NCBI RefSeq assembly: GCF_905147365.1
Contig: NC_056425.1
Coordinates: forward strand, 503,501 to 567,500
Source of the DNA: Aricia agestis
Lineage: Eukaryota > Arthropoda > Insecta > Lepidoptera > Lycaenidae
DNA: 64,000 nt
Reading direction: 5' to 3'
A program made the translations under genes and the position numbers. The notes under the pieces are model-generated. The model was given only the letters and a program-made list of their open reading frames with translations, searched no databases and had not been told where the DNA came from. Each line of letters opens with the position of its first letter. Position 1 is the first letter of the stretch. Positions 22,674 through 34,829 of this stretch are shown one piece after another.

Positions 22674-23873
22674 ATATCAATTAATGTGTGCCCTTTATCT
22701 AACCTAACAGCGACCAAATATTGTCATATCAATCACCACGCGCCATTAGATCCGTCAACATGTTGCCTAAACGTTGTGCAACATTGTGGATTCATAGCTA
22801 AGGTCAGCACCAAGGTCATGTCATTTCTAATAATTGGAGAAGGCATTGCTCGATAATTTTGGCAGGCGCTATAGTTTTTCTCCGAATCCCGAAAATACAT
22901 TTTACCAGTTTGTACTATCTGTGAAGTTGATTCCTAGGCAGTTGGGGGACCTAAGTAGTTCGCGTTACGTGAACCAGCCGACAGATCCCAATAATTAACA
23001 TATTATAATCGCTACAGCCGTTTAGACGTGAAGGAGTACCTAACTAACAAACAAACAAACTCACAAACTTTTTACTTTCACGTTTACTATATTATAGTGT
23101 GATAATAGAGATCTCTCTAGCTCGATCCATAAGAACATTATTAAGAGATTCATAAGTACTGGCTTTATACTCTACAAATTGAAATTCTTGAATTTGTTGT
23201 GTTAAAAGTCGGCCCAATCTAACCAAAGTGTTAACTGTTTGGTATGTCTCTCTTTTCGAGTATTAATAATTTTAACAGTCGCTTGTGATTAATTGGGCCT
23301 AAGTTTTTTTTAAACCAAGTATTTAATGTATTTATTGTAGGGCCTAATTAACGTATTCGTTTGCCTTGAGCCTTATCTCACTTTCTTCTTACCTTGGTCT
23401 GTGTTTCTGGTGAGATTGGTGGATGTCCCAACTTGGCCGTGAACGATGGTGTAACTCAGATAAATAAATAAGAAAGATGAAAAACCTGTTCTCAGTAAGT
23501 ATACTTTTCGACTGACCTCTATCGTAATAATTGTCCAATTTGAACCTTAATTGTATAGATATTTCATAATTATATGATCTATTGCGACTATGCTAAAGTT
23601 AACTAGTTGTAATTTATATGATTATTTCTGTAAAATTATGATGCGGCTTAAAATTATATAGCGAAAACATAAGATGTTTTTAGTCGTTTTTGGTAACTTG
23701 CCATTATTAATTCTTCGTTCATTTAGCATCTAATGATAATTTTATGACACAAAGTGTGGACCTGCCTACTTTGCCTTACCTTGCCTTAAGTACTAGAGTT
23801 TCTTGCTGGTAGACAGGGCTCGAGGGCCTGTAGGGACTGTAGGATTTTGGCCTTAATAAGGGTGGGTTGCACC
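22674..23873. other. Intergenic DNA with repeat debris
   Basis: A single MITE terminus (gaagttgattcctaggcag) lies at about 22922 and an eroded Helitron-like fragment at 22985-23100. No gene was recognised. Confidence 0.45.
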
Positions 23874-24209
23874 AACTAACTTTAACTATAACTTTAACTA
23901 CAATGCAAAATGTCAAATCTTTGGTTAAAGTTAAAAATGGACGCCATCAAGATGCCAAATTTAACCATAACCATAGAGCTCGACAAGGCTTTAAATGCAC
24001 GTGGCGAAAAAAGGAACTAACGCTGTCATCAGACAAAAACGCCATTTTTGACAGTTCTCCTTTACCAGCAGCGCCCCCGCCCACGTTCTTATAAAGTCTT
24101 GTCGGACCAGCAACGTCTTCTGTAAAATTCTGTGGTCAAAGTTAAGGTTAAAGTTAAATTTGACTTTACTATTATAACTTTAACTTTAACAACGCCTCTG
24201 GTGCAACCC
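23874..24209. mobile_element. MITE 'gggttgcacca' with nested insertion
   Basis: Ends gggttgcaccaactaac and ctctggtgcaaccc are inverted; taactttaac-rich arms lie inside each end. A second small element sits in its middle (23981-24104). Confidence 0.75.
23981..24104. mobile_element. Small MITE nested in 23874-24209
   Basis: Inverted ends cgacaaggctttaaatgcac and ttcttataaagtcttgtcg (about 24 bp, imperfect) enclose CpG-rich DNA. Confidence 0.65.
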
Positions 24210-24500
24210 AACCTAAATAAATTTTTAAAATAAATCATTTTTTATGGTTATCTTTTTATCGTATTTTATCAAAACCAATAAGTGTTAAGTACTTTATCTA
24301 TTAAGTATTAGGTATTAAAGTATTTAGTGGATGTTAGTCAACACGCTTGCACAGCGTTTCCGCCCTGTTGCGATATTGATACTGCACTTGGAGTGAAAAC
24401 TGTTATTGTCGGAGGACAGCGTATGTAAACACTGTTTAACTCAGGTAATAACCCAAACTTATTAATAACGAAAGTGTGTCCGTCTGTTAACTCTCAACTC

Positions 24501-25004
24501 TTAAGAGGATACACCAGGGGCTAGAGATATTAAAAAAAAGTACGTGTAATATCTATAGCTGTCTCCCTTACCTCAAGCCTATATCGCAGAACGCGATAGG
24601 GACAACTGCAGAAAATCAACGATTCGTTATCCCCTGATTCCTTCTCTAAAACTTAACCGATTTAAGTACTTTTTTCATTAAAGATTAAAGAAAGGCTTGA
24701 GCTGTGTTCCTATGTTTTTTTTGTATAATCTAGATTCTAGCTAAATCTATTTTCTGGATGTTTGAACATAGCGGAAAATCTGGCCATTTTTTTGGGTTTT
24801 TGAACGTTCATATCTTATTTAATAATTAAATAACGAAAAAAAAGAAAACATAGGGACACTGTAATACAGTGTCCCTATGTTTTCTTTTTTTTCGTGAATA
24901 TCTGCGGTCACTAATAGTGACCGCAGATATTCAGGAAAAAAATCCAGGGAGGAAACAGGGGACAACGTTTGTATGGAAAAAAGGGCGGTGTGGACTCCTC
25001 TTAA
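24501..25004. mobile_element. piggyBac-like MITE, copy 2
   Basis: TTAA-bounded (24501-24504 and 25001-25004) with ends gaggatacacc and ggtgtggactcctc. It contains two perfect internal hairpins: around 24842-24886 (aacatagggacactg arms) and around 24896-24932 (gaatatctgcggtcact arms). Confidence 0.72.
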
Positions 25005-25162
25005 GGGTCAATTCAGACCGCAACGCGACGAGTCGAGGCGACGCGTGCCGCGGCATTTTGTATGGATTTGACAGATTTCAATTGTGTCAGACGTCTTGCG
25101 AATCTGTCAAATCCATATAAAAGAAATGCATCTACGCGTCGCGTTTCGGGTTGAATCAACCC
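25005..25162. mobile_element. MITE abutting the piggyBac-like element
   Basis: Imperfect inverted ends gggtcaattcagaccgcaac and cgcgtttcgggttgaatcaa start at the base after TTAA. It contains an inner inverted repeat atggatttgacagatt / aatctgtcaaatccat. Confidence 0.65.
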
Positions 25163-26406
25163 ATAAAGGTTAAACCGATTTTGATGAAAGGAGATAAGTG
25201 AAATAGTTAATATCATTTTTAGAACGGAGATATTTTATGGCCGATGAGTGAACATAGGACAGTTATTGTCGTGAAAAGATTTTCGGTTTCCGCGCGATAA
25301 ACGTTACGTTTTGGCGCAAGTCTCAACATAATCAATGTAATTTGGTTTATTTATTATTACAGAGTAGTGGAGTGTAGAGTGTAGTAGACCTTAGGAAACG
25401 ACAAAGGCTTTTTCTTCCAAGAAAATGTACGGTCCTACGGTTATAAAACAACTATGGAGCCGCAGGCAGATAAGTAGTACTAGTAAACGAAAGAAAAAAC
25501 TGTGATGTAACTTGTAATGTAAAAATTGACTCTGCAAATTAAAATACCACCTTTGACCGGCATTCGTTTTGTGTTAATATGTAAATATCCGTATGAAATA
25601 GTTGCAAAAAAGAATTATCATCATACAATACCAATAATAGCTGCAAGATAAATTTCAATGCCAAAACAAAATTTGCGACGATAATTACGTAATACCATAA
25701 AATGTGAGCGGGCTGTCAAATTTTGCTGTGTTTTCTAATAAGTATTAAGATCCCGGAAGACGATTGACTTAAATGAAATTGTGGTTTATTTAATCATTGT
25801 ATATATTTTATCTGATATTTAGGTAACCGAAAACACGATTCACTTATTTTGACTCGATAGTTATATTTTTCAAAATTACGAATCTTTCTGGGCTTTTAAA
25901 CAAATACACTTATTGAGTTACGAAAAAATACCGCGGGATCGGTATCTTTTTTCATTATAATTTATAACTAGCTTATCAAAGCAAAAACTAGTACTATAAC
26001 AAAGTTTGTTCAAAATCGTTTGAAGGTATTTCTGAGATAAACGTACACAATCGTACAGACAACAGACTAAAATAAAAACAATTGTTTTATCAAAAAGCCC
26101 TCAAATAATAATTTGTCTTCTTTTGTCATTTGCATTGGACGACTCTCTGGAATCATAATTGTGACGTAAGATCATTTCCCCATGGTAAACTACAACTTAG
26201 AAGCACAAAATGAAATTATTCACGTTCAGGCGGTTTCGCGTACATTCGTAGGTTATCTCTATTGATTCTTAACAGAATAGTCATAAGGTCCAAGTTCGGC
26301 ATAGTTTGTGTTGTACATATAGGTGTCGCGTATGTACAATAGCGGGTTGCGCAGGCGCATCAACTGTGACTCGTTTACGTTTCTCCGTAATGCCTCCACA
26401 GACATG
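25163..26406. other. Intergenic DNA, repeat debris, no gene
   Basis: Fragments resembling the Helitron-like family (aaccgattttgatgaaag near 25173) and AT-rich unique sequence. Confidence 0.45.
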
Positions 26407-26989
26407 CAGAGGCGTAGCTATAATATGACCTGGGGGCTGGGGGCATCTTTTTGTATCTGAACTTATGAAGACAGCGAGGATTCGCAATTTTTGTTTGACT
26501 CGGATTCGGAAACATACCGCTACGTGATACGTCTATTTGGCTGGGCGGTAAAGATGTCGAATACGGACCAAATTACGCATTGTGAATTAAAGTCAAGGGT
26601 CAACTGACATCACTGTGACTCATCAGTGTCTATAGTCACTCTTTCGCGATAGTACCGTCCTCAGCATGCTGCTTATTAACTGAACGATAGTAGGGGTTGT
26701 ATGGCTAATGGAACATACAACCTCCACTCTGGGACTACTAATACTCTATGTAGCGCTTAAAGAAGACTGCGGCTAACAGATTATACATTATGTTATGACA
26801 AAGTAGTTGTAGAGTGTAGACAAATACCAGTACTCTTCTATTTATATTTATTACTAGCGGGTCCGACAGACGTTTTCCCGTCTTAACTATAAAGTTTACA
26901 TCGTCAGAAATAATTATTAAAATAATTATTGTACAACTTTCTAATTTTCCACATTTTTTTAACAGGGCCCACCTTTAGCTACGCCACTG
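26407..26989. mobile_element. Possible hAT-like element ends
   Basis: cagaggcgtagcta and tagctacgccactg are inverted across about 580 bp. No 8-bp duplication was found, so the pairing is tentative. Confidence 0.35.
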
Positions 26990-27445
26990 ACTGCACTTAG
27001 TTTTACATCTGTGACAAGTTGTTGTTCCTCGAACAGCTCATAAAGCTTAACGTCCTAGCCCGAAGGTCGTGGGTTCGATCCCATTTACTAAACCGCAGAA
27101 GTTTTTGTATTCTTCGTGACAATTAGTTTCGATCTCAACTTAAAACACGACAAAATGACTGTGCCATTTCATTTCTTTATTACGCACTTAATACGTGATA
27201 TATAATTTGGTAGCACTTAGCTTTGTTTACATATTTTAGATCAGATCAATGTTTATAACCTGGGACTATAATATTTAAAGAGGAATATAGTCCTAGGTTA
27301 GGGCATAAGATAATTGAAACTATGTTGATGATAAAAATTATGTATTCAGAATCCCTTTGCAATGATTTCTTTGATATTCAAGACATTTATGCACGTCTGG
27401 ATCTTCTCAGGGATCCCCCCTGAGAAGATCTCAGGGATCCCTATC
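26990..27445. other. Intergenic DNA with tRNA-like B-box fragment
   Basis: gtgggttcgatccc near 27068 resembles a tRNA B box (SINE debris). There is no complete tRNA fold and no gene. Confidence 0.4.
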
Positions 27446-27705
27446 CGTCCGTCGCCCATGGACATGGTGCGTTGCCGGCCTTTTAAGAGGGAATAGGGTA
27501 ATAGGGGAGGGTAGAGAAGGGAAGGGAATAGGGGAGGGTAGGGAAGGGAAGGGAATAGGGGAGGGTAGGGAAGGTAATAGGGTAGGGGATTGGGCCTCCG
27601 GTAAACTCACTCACTCCGCGAAACACAGCGCAAGCGCTGTTTCACGCCGGTTTTCTGTGAGAACGTGGTATTTGCCCATTCGTGCCGAAGCATGGCTCTC
27701 CCACG
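27446..27705 (-). mobile_element. Short LINE-derived element, copy 3 (3' truncated)
   Basis: Reverse copy lacking the 3' UTR tail and with a 15-bp gap in the head. The linker repeats (gggaagggaaggg type) are expanded. Confidence 0.85.
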
Positions 27706-28413
27706 TATAAAGTGTCAAAGGGTTTTCGTGTTTGATACCACTGTTGATCCTGGCGACACAGGATTGGTAGTGGTGAAAATGTATGGTGGGCATTTACCAG
27801 TAAAAAAAATCAAAGCAACGAAATTTCGGGCAATATTTAGCTAGCTATATGGCCTATGAGTATGATGTAATATTTTTTATTATTTTGAAGCAAATTATCA
27901 GGGCAAGCGGGAGCCCTAGTATATCCCATAACCTGTACATTTTGTGGTACACTTTACGGAAAAACTATCACGGCTATTGATTTGTGCGTGTGTGTTGTAT
28001 AGTAATTTTTATTTATATGTATAATGTAGATGTGTTATCATCAGTCAGTCAAGGTGTGACAACGCGAGCCCTCACAAAGCTCGGCTTTTAGCTAGTATAA
28101 TAATTTGATAACGCTTGCTTGCCTACTAATATTTATCAACCACGGGTCATGTACCTCGCGATAAGTCTGCCACACTCTCATTCCTTATCTACTTGCAATT
28201 ACCACTATCTACTATCCATTCTAATGATACACCGAAAAGTTTTGAGTAGGTCTGCTACTTTGCTGAAACTTGTCACCTGAGATTTTATTAGAGACATAAG
28301 GTACAACTGATACAGTCTTAGGAAATGACGTAGGATTGTAATTAGGGAAGAAAGTACGGTTCCCGCACGATAAAGAAACTGATGGGCGAAAACAAATTAT
28401 GGGGTACAATGTA
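27706..28413. other. Intergenic DNA, no gene
   Basis: A Helitron-type 3' end (tttagctagtataat) lies near 28095, and eroded Helitron-like sequence near 28320-28390. Confidence 0.4.
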
Positions 28414-28784
28414 ATAATATAATAGCTCCCACACCGGTTTCGGTGACGGTGGCCGGTTTCATTGAAACCAGGCCAGCTACGCAGGAGTAATTTTATAGTG
28501 CCCTAGTGTGTGCGCAGTACACAAGAGCACTCTCTATTCCTTTACTCTCATAACCCAGTGGGACGGACGACCGACACGACTGGCGAGAGATCAGGCGCAG
28601 GACCGACTTTTTACATGCCCATCCGACGCATGGAGCATCTTACTTGTCAGACAATCAGGTGATCAGCCTGCATTGTCCTAACCAAACTTGGAAATAACAT
28701 GTTTCCAACGCGGGAATCGAACCCACGACCTCCAAGTCAAGAGCCGCGCTCTAAACCACAAGACCACGGAGGCGTTAACCTAAC
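28414..28784 (-). mobile_element. tRNA-derived SINE with 13-bp target duplication
   Basis: On the minus strand the head gcctccgtggtcttgtgg leads to a tRNA-like region with B box gggttcgattcccgc. The body follows (aaaaagtcggtcctgcgcc, cgtgtcggtcgtccgtcc, atgagagtaaaggaatagag). The perfect 13-bp direct repeat ggggtacaatgta flanks it at 28401-28413 and 28785-28797. The short AT-rich tail is at the low-coordinate side. It is a recent insertion. Confidence 0.9.
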
Positions 28785-29069
28785 GGGGTACAATGTACAT
28801 ATTATTGAACGTAATTTGAACGTAAGCTATATTTACAATATAATATTATGTGCTGAGTATGTAATGCTTGTGCCTACTGCCTAGTAAATAAATGTAAATT
28901 AGTTTACACAAAATTAGCGCACCTAATCTCTAATTATTATTGGTTTACTAGCGGTCAGTTGTTACGTCTTGTTACTGATTTGACAGACCATGACACATAA
29001 ACCACTGCACGGATTATGATGATTCTAACCAAATGTAGAGTAAATTAAAATATCCCGTGAGATACATCC

Positions 29070-29276
29070 ATACTTTACTAATAGTATAAATACGAAAGTA
29101 TGTCTGTCTGTCTGTTACCTCTTCACGCCCAAACCGCTGAACCGATTTTGCTGAAATTTGGCATGGAGATACTTTGAGTCCCGGGAAAGCACATAGGATA
29201 CTTTTTGTCCCGAAAAATGTACGGTTCCCGCGCGATAAACAAGTTTTGGCGCAACGGAGTGGCGGGCATCATCTAG
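29070..29276 (+). mobile_element. Helitron-like repeat, best copy (hairpin + CTAG end)
   Basis: It starts near atactttactaatagt, has a (gtct)n stretch, gcccaaaccgctgaaccg and cccgggaaagcacatagg, and ends ggcgcaacggagtggcgg...catCTAG followed by T. A short GC hairpin a few bases before CTAG, insertion before T and no inverted termini or duplication are Helitron 3'-end features. Other copies are at 15824, 36208, 36922, 39139, 43080 and 50866. Confidence 0.7.
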
Positions 29277-32200
29277 TAAAGTAAATATAAGGACGAAAAC
29301 AAAAAACACTAACTATATTATGTTATCAAGTTGTGGAAATTCTTTGATGCACCTTGCACATCTGATCTTGATTCTAGACTATAAAACAGTAGTAAAATCT
29401 AGCACATCTAGACATAGTCACCTGATAAGAAGTGCTAAATTTTAGACCGTGCCATTGACATCAATTTGAAATTGCGCCATCGCTGGCGTGCTGCGGCGCA
29501 ACTGTCAACGCAAGACGAAATTAATATTGCCTACTTATTTATTGGAAGAATTGATTTCAATACTCAGTATATTATATTAAATATACATCGTATATTTGAC
29601 GGAAATTCATACACTAAAATGAGCATCTTCAGTGTCTAAATCAACTCGGGCAATCCCAATAATATGGAGACTTTATCTAACCGAACTTTTTTGGTCTGGC
29701 CTCTGAATGAATATGTACATTCGTTTATTATATTGTACTGGATTTAAAATTGGATTAACTCCTAAGTTAATCCAATTTTAAATCCAGTCCAATAGTACTT
29801 ATACTAATCTAAAAAAGATGCTTGAACAATTAAATGCAAACTCGTAAACTTGTATGTAATAGAAAATAAGTTAATAGTTTTGAATTTATAAATTCCATTG
29901 TTAGCATCATTATTTTATTATCTTGTCACAAAAATAATAAATGATCATGATTCATATACGATTTATTATTCCTAATTAAATTAAATTACGTTTGTTTCTA
30001 TTTCGTCTGAGGAATTCTTTTATTATAAAATTTACTGACCAATTTAAAATTTATTCATCGCTATTTAAAAGTTATCAAAACTGAGCTTATACTCCAAAAA
30101 ATAAAAAAAATACAAAGAAGATAAAGAAAATATTGCAATAAAATATAAATGCTTCCTACATACGAAGGAAACGTAGGTAAGTCGAATATCGTTTCCTATT
30201 TAAAAATATAAAATAAGTTTTAGCTATTTTTTTGTTTATGTCGGTCTAGTTTACTTGCAACGTGCATACTAAGTTATTAATAATAATGAGAACGCGCACA
30301 CTATATACATTCTATGCATATTTACGGTTGTTTTGTTTATAATTGAATGACAAAACATTCTTATTCCCTGACAGACCAAGTGAGGAGATTGTTAAACCAA
30401 AGATTTGCTTTGGAATAAAATATAATAGGCAAAAATTAAATAAGTAAAATATTATAATTGAATTAAACAAAGTTTGATAATATTTCAGTATTTTTAAGTT
30501 TTAATATTTTAATAATTAGTAATTAAGTAATAACATAAATAAGATAAGTGACAATAGGAAAATAGAAAAAAAATACCTTCGTACCAATTTTACTTTAGTC
30601 GCCCGTACTTTACTGTCACTAAAATACAAAGGATGCAAAATAACAGCTACGCGCATATAAAACAACTAGATACTTTTTAATGAACCTTGATTTTTTAGGG
30701 TAAAAACTATCCTACGCCTTTTCCTGGGACTCGGAGTACCATCACACCAAACTTCATTCAAATCGCCTTAATGTTTTAAACATGTAGACATACATTTATA
30801 ATATTAGTAGATTTTTCCTTGTATATTATTATTATTATTCGTGATATAAAGATAAAGATTCTATCAGTAATAAAACTATAGTCTACAATCAAACGTCTCT
30901 AGTCTATAGTTTGTGCGTGGTCCAACCCATCTGACCTTAGTGCCGCGGGCCGCCGGCCGCGGTCCGCAGTTGTTGTTATCACGCGTGGTAGTGGCGTTGG
31001 GTGTCCCGTCAGGTCCGACAGGTGTACTAAGTGACTAAGGGACTAAGTGTCTAAGTGACTAAGGAACCAAGTTGTCGAAGTGAAGAAGTGTCTTTGTTCA
31101 AAGCTGGATGTGAAGTCTCGTCTAAGTTTCGGGTATATTTTTAAATATTTATTCGAAATATTTGACAACGACGTATTACATTAAATTAAGTGTAAGATTT
31201 AAATTGAACATGCTAAATTAACCATACTTACTTTTTTGTCTTGAAATTCGAAGGAAATCATGTCAAGTTTCGTTCGTAAATAAAACGTTTTCTTATCTTT
31301 GTTTTCTATTGAAATAAATGCCAAAAATGTGGCAAAATTACAACGAACCAATCTTATATTTTTAATTTTATATTCTAGGTTAAAATAGTAAAATATAATA
31401 TCACTATTAAATATATCGCATAAACTTACTGAATGGAATAATAAAATTTAAACATTCCTAAATAACTATATTACGCAAATTTAAATTATTTTTGTTATGT
31501 CTAAATAGGCTTTTAGCATTACGTTTGTTATGTGTAACTAATTAGAGTATAACATTGTTCACGAATTAGTTTAATTGTTATAAAAAAAATATTGTTTAAG
31601 TTAAAATATGTATAAATAAAAAAGAATCGTAGCGTGCCGAGCCGTAACAATTTTTTAAAGGTTATTTTAGGCAAGATAAGCATAATTTGATTTTTAATTA
31701 CATATTGCTTTTGTTACGAATGACTTCGTTTATTGCTGGGGAACCGTATCTATAATTTCAGGGATAAAACTGTCTAAAGTTAACTACGTCCATTCCTGGT
31801 TAACAGGCTAAATAGACAGGCTTTCGCATTTATAATATCAGTATGGATTATACAAATTAATATGCTAGGAATATTCTCAAATACGTTAGCAAATGCAAGT
31901 AATCCTTAAATGGTACAGATTTTCTTAATCAATAATTTTAAAATTAGAGATCCAGCTAAAAATATTTTGATTACTTTTTTAATTGAAATAATTATTGAAA
32001 TTAAAATATATAACCTAACATGGTGTAAAATTAATAGAAGTCTTAATAATTTTCCATTAACAGCCCGTAAATAAAATTTTAAATGTCAAGGAAACCGCGT
32101 TGAACTTTTTAATAATTCATGGCACACTTTGTTACAATTTATTTTGATACATGTAAACTACACCACAGACTATATAATAGTACTGACTAAATTAAAGAAA

Positions 32201-32560
32201 TAACTTTAGCAAATGAATGCGCCATTGTATTTAAATTGGCAGCATTATAGTGCATGACGGAACTTTTTTTCATTTCATATCATGTAGAACATGCGTTAAA
32301 ATAGAGTACAGAATATGTTTTCTTCGGTCGGGCGATCACTTTTTGGGTTCAAATATGTTAAACTATAGTTTACGATCTTAAGTTATAAATATGCTTTATA
32401 TTATTTAATTTTCTTTCTTTCTTTTAATTTTTTTTACGTTTACGTAAGAAAATTTAACTGTTTTGACCCCCGACGAAATCAGAGAGATGTTATGTTTGAC
32501 ATATCTATGTGTGTGTTGGTCCATGGCTTCGTAGCATTCAAACGGTTTTGATCTAGTTTT
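29277..32560. other. AT-rich intergenic DNA between E1 and E2
   Basis: No coding block was found. It contains a perfect hairpin (arms 29738-29760 and 29765-29787), a GC-rich patch at about 30940-31010 (ccgcgggccgccggccgcgg) followed by short gactaag repeats at 31027-31075, and Helitron-like 3' fragments near 30700-30810 and 31735-31850. The GC-rich patch could be a promoter/5' UTR, possibly for E2 8 kb downstream, but nothing proves it. Confidence 0.4.
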
Positions 32561-32805
32561 AACCGACTTCAAAAAAGGAGTTTAATTCTACGCGTATGTA
32601 TGTAATATTTCCAGAACTGCCCAGTTTTTGTTAATCTATTTCAGTGTCTGAACAAATGTTCCAAATTTCAAAAGTGTATTATTTTTTTGTTGTACTAGGT
32701 ATTGTTCAACTTAGGGAACACTTACAAGTTTCATCAGAATCAGTTCAGTCGTTTTTGAGATAATATAATTTTAATTCTCAATTACGTACAATTTTGAAGT
32801 CGGTT
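32561..32805. mobile_element. MITE 'AACCGACTTCAAAA'
   Basis: Perfect 14-bp inverted ends aaccgacttcaaaa and ttttgaagtcggtt enclose 217 bp of non-coding DNA. Confidence 0.75.
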
Positions 32806-32957
32806 TTATCTTTTTAAAATACTATTTATTGTTTGTAATCTTCTTCTTGTCCAAAATTCATCATCGGCTCGCTCACTGCTGGAATATTTCGAGGGTTTTT
32901 AATATTAAGAATTTATACTCATTATAATTTCACTTACCTTTTTTAATGAATATTTAA

Positions 32958-33052
32958 TTCTATTAAACCAACAATTTATGCAACTATTTTTATTTATTTA
33001 TTTTATTTATTTCTCTATCTAATTAGTTGCTTAAATTGTTGGTTTAATAGAA
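32958..33052. repeat. Inverted repeat with ~20-bp arms
   Basis: ttctattaaaccaacaattta and its inverse flank an AT-rich spacer; near-palindromic gcaact/agttgc extends the arms. Confidence 0.7.
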
Positions 33053-33069
33053 ATAAAGTTACAATATGT

Positions 33070-33843
33070 ATCAAAAATCAAATCAAATCATTTATTTCGG
33101 GCGTATGAGGCCCATATAACAAATACCTTAAATGTAACATACATATTAATTATATAATAAATACCTTAAAACTAACATACATATTTTATATATATTCTTA
33201 AAAACTAACACTGTCACGCTTTGCCGGCGACGTGACGTCGTTTCGTTCCGACTTTCGGAGTCTCCCCCGGAACCTCCGGTAAACTACATCCTCCATCCAT
33301 CGGCCAGAACTCCGGCGCCTCGAAAGTCGACAGAAGATTCGTCGGTACTCTCACCACAAAGAAGCTAAAGTTAACTTTGTGGCGAGACTGCAGACGCTCG
33401 AACCTTAGGCTCAGTGTCGTCTTCTTCTGGATGTAGTCCACGACGTCCTCGACCTCCATGGACCAGTGCAGGCGGGATATGTATAGGGGCGTCGCGGGGA
33501 CCTCGCTCCGCAGACGCAGCTCAGGTACATATGGTGCGGAGCCGCGATGGTTGCTGGCGACGGGCTTCTTCTTTCTCCTCTCCACCAGTATGAAGCCCTC
33601 CTCATCGCACCTCCTGCTCTCGTCCTTGCCAGGCCGAGAAGACTCCACCTTGCGGCTCTTCGTAGCCTTGCGGCTCTCCTTAGTCTCACGACTCTTCGGA
33701 GCCTTGCGGCTCTCATTATCCCCATTAGTTTTCGCCCGCGGGGGAGGTGCGGGGCGACCAGCAACAGTCGCGTAGTTTTGCTGAGTCGCCTGTGGACTCG
33801 GCGTCGGCGCAACCGGGAGGGGAACGCGGGCGCCGACGCCGAG
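33070..33843 (-). mobile_element. Gag-only non-LTR element
   Basis: A minus-strand unit with an ORF1-type coding part followed by a short 3' UTR (ttagtttttaagaatat, atgggcctcatacgcccg) and an aaatgatttgattt-type tail. No RT is present between ORF1 and tail, so it is either internally deleted or a gag-only family. Two 3' ends of the same family lie at 47440-47790. Confidence 0.7.
33198..33843 (-). pseudogene. Non-LTR ORF1 (gag-like) protein remnant
   Basis: Continuous frame from about 33843: NYATVAGRPAPPPRAK, a Lys/Arg/Ser-rich linker with repeated SRKA/TKSRK, then EEGFILVERRKKKP and a folded C-terminal part (LYISRLHWSMEVEDVVDYI, FFVVRVPTNLLSTFEAPEFW). This layout, a basic linker followed by an RRM-like domain ending in an EFWP motif, is that of lepidopteran non-LTR ORF1 proteins. 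A frameshift after the EFWP motif moves the true C-terminus (VVYRRFRGRL...KRDSVSF) to another frame with stop at 33198-33200. No start Met is evident. Confidence 0.72.
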
Positions 33844-34520
33844 TAACGCGTAATATTATAGGATATTATTTAATACACGCGTTAAAATAAATGAATTAAA
33901 CTTCTAAAATAATTGCCTCTTTTTTGGACTTCAGATTAAAACTAATAGGGAAGATGCACAATTTTCGGCAGAAATCCGAGGTTTTTTCATCGTTATACAT
34001 ATTTTTCTGACTATTATCATATTATTTTGCACTAGGTAAATTTCATTTCAATGCATATCCCTATTTTCGGTCAATTTTTTTTTACATTAGTACAGAAGCC
34101 GTGTTGCCCGTTGATGTCTTTTCTATTAGCTCCAAATAAAAACGTTAAGTTATGTTTAGAACGTGTCCTATTCCAAAGTTAAAGACATTTTTATACGGTT
34201 ATAGTTAAATTTAAATTTTAAAGTAAATTTTGGGACTTCGGCATAATAATCAATGCTGCGGCCTCACGGAAAACCAGCGTGAAAAGACGCTTTTCGTCGC
34301 TGCGTCGGCCAAATCCTTTATGTGTTTTAGTAACATTTTCTGGGTAAACAATAAACTATTTTATTCAATGATCGTTGGACTTATCAATAAATTTAAAATG
34401 CAGTATGGTGGCAAATCTTATTATGTATGAACTAAGGCCTTTAATTTATCGATAAAATCCATCAATCATTCAATAAAATGGTTTATTGTCTACCCCTGAA
34501 AATTTGACAAACACATAACA
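33844..34520. other. Intergenic DNA, no gene
   Basis: AT-rich, with nothing recognised apart from a short degenerate short-element head fragment (gcggcctcacggaaaaccag) at about 34257-34290. Confidence 0.45.
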
Positions 34521-34829
34521 CATGGGGGAGCCATGCTTCGGCATGAATGGGCCGGCTCGACCGGAGAAATACCACGTGCTCACAGAAAGCCGGCGTGAAA
34601 CAGCGCTTGCGCTGTGTTTCGCCGAGTGAGTGAGTTTACCGGAGGCCCAATCCCTTATCCTATTCCTTTCCCTACCCTCCCCTACACTCCCCTATTACCC
34701 TATTCCCTCTTAAAAGGCCGGCTACGCACTTGCAACTCTTCTGATGCTGCGAGTGTCTATGGGCGACGGAAGTTGCTTTCCATCAGGTGACCCGTTTGCT
34801 CGTTTGCCCCCTTATTTCATAAAAAAAAA
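34521..34829 (+). mobile_element. Short LINE-derived element, copy 4
   Basis: Full-length plus-strand copy (catgggggagcc head to A9 tail) with a short pyrimidine linker. Confidence 0.9.

Noticed and set aside
27055..27075. tRNA gene suggested by a B-box-like gggttcgatccc
   Set aside because: No acceptor stem or A box can be paired around it; treated as SINE debris.
33458..33846. Plus-strand Leu/Arg-rich open frames at 33.5-33.8 kb
   Set aside because: They are antisense to the recognisable ORF1 (gag-like) frame and have no motif.
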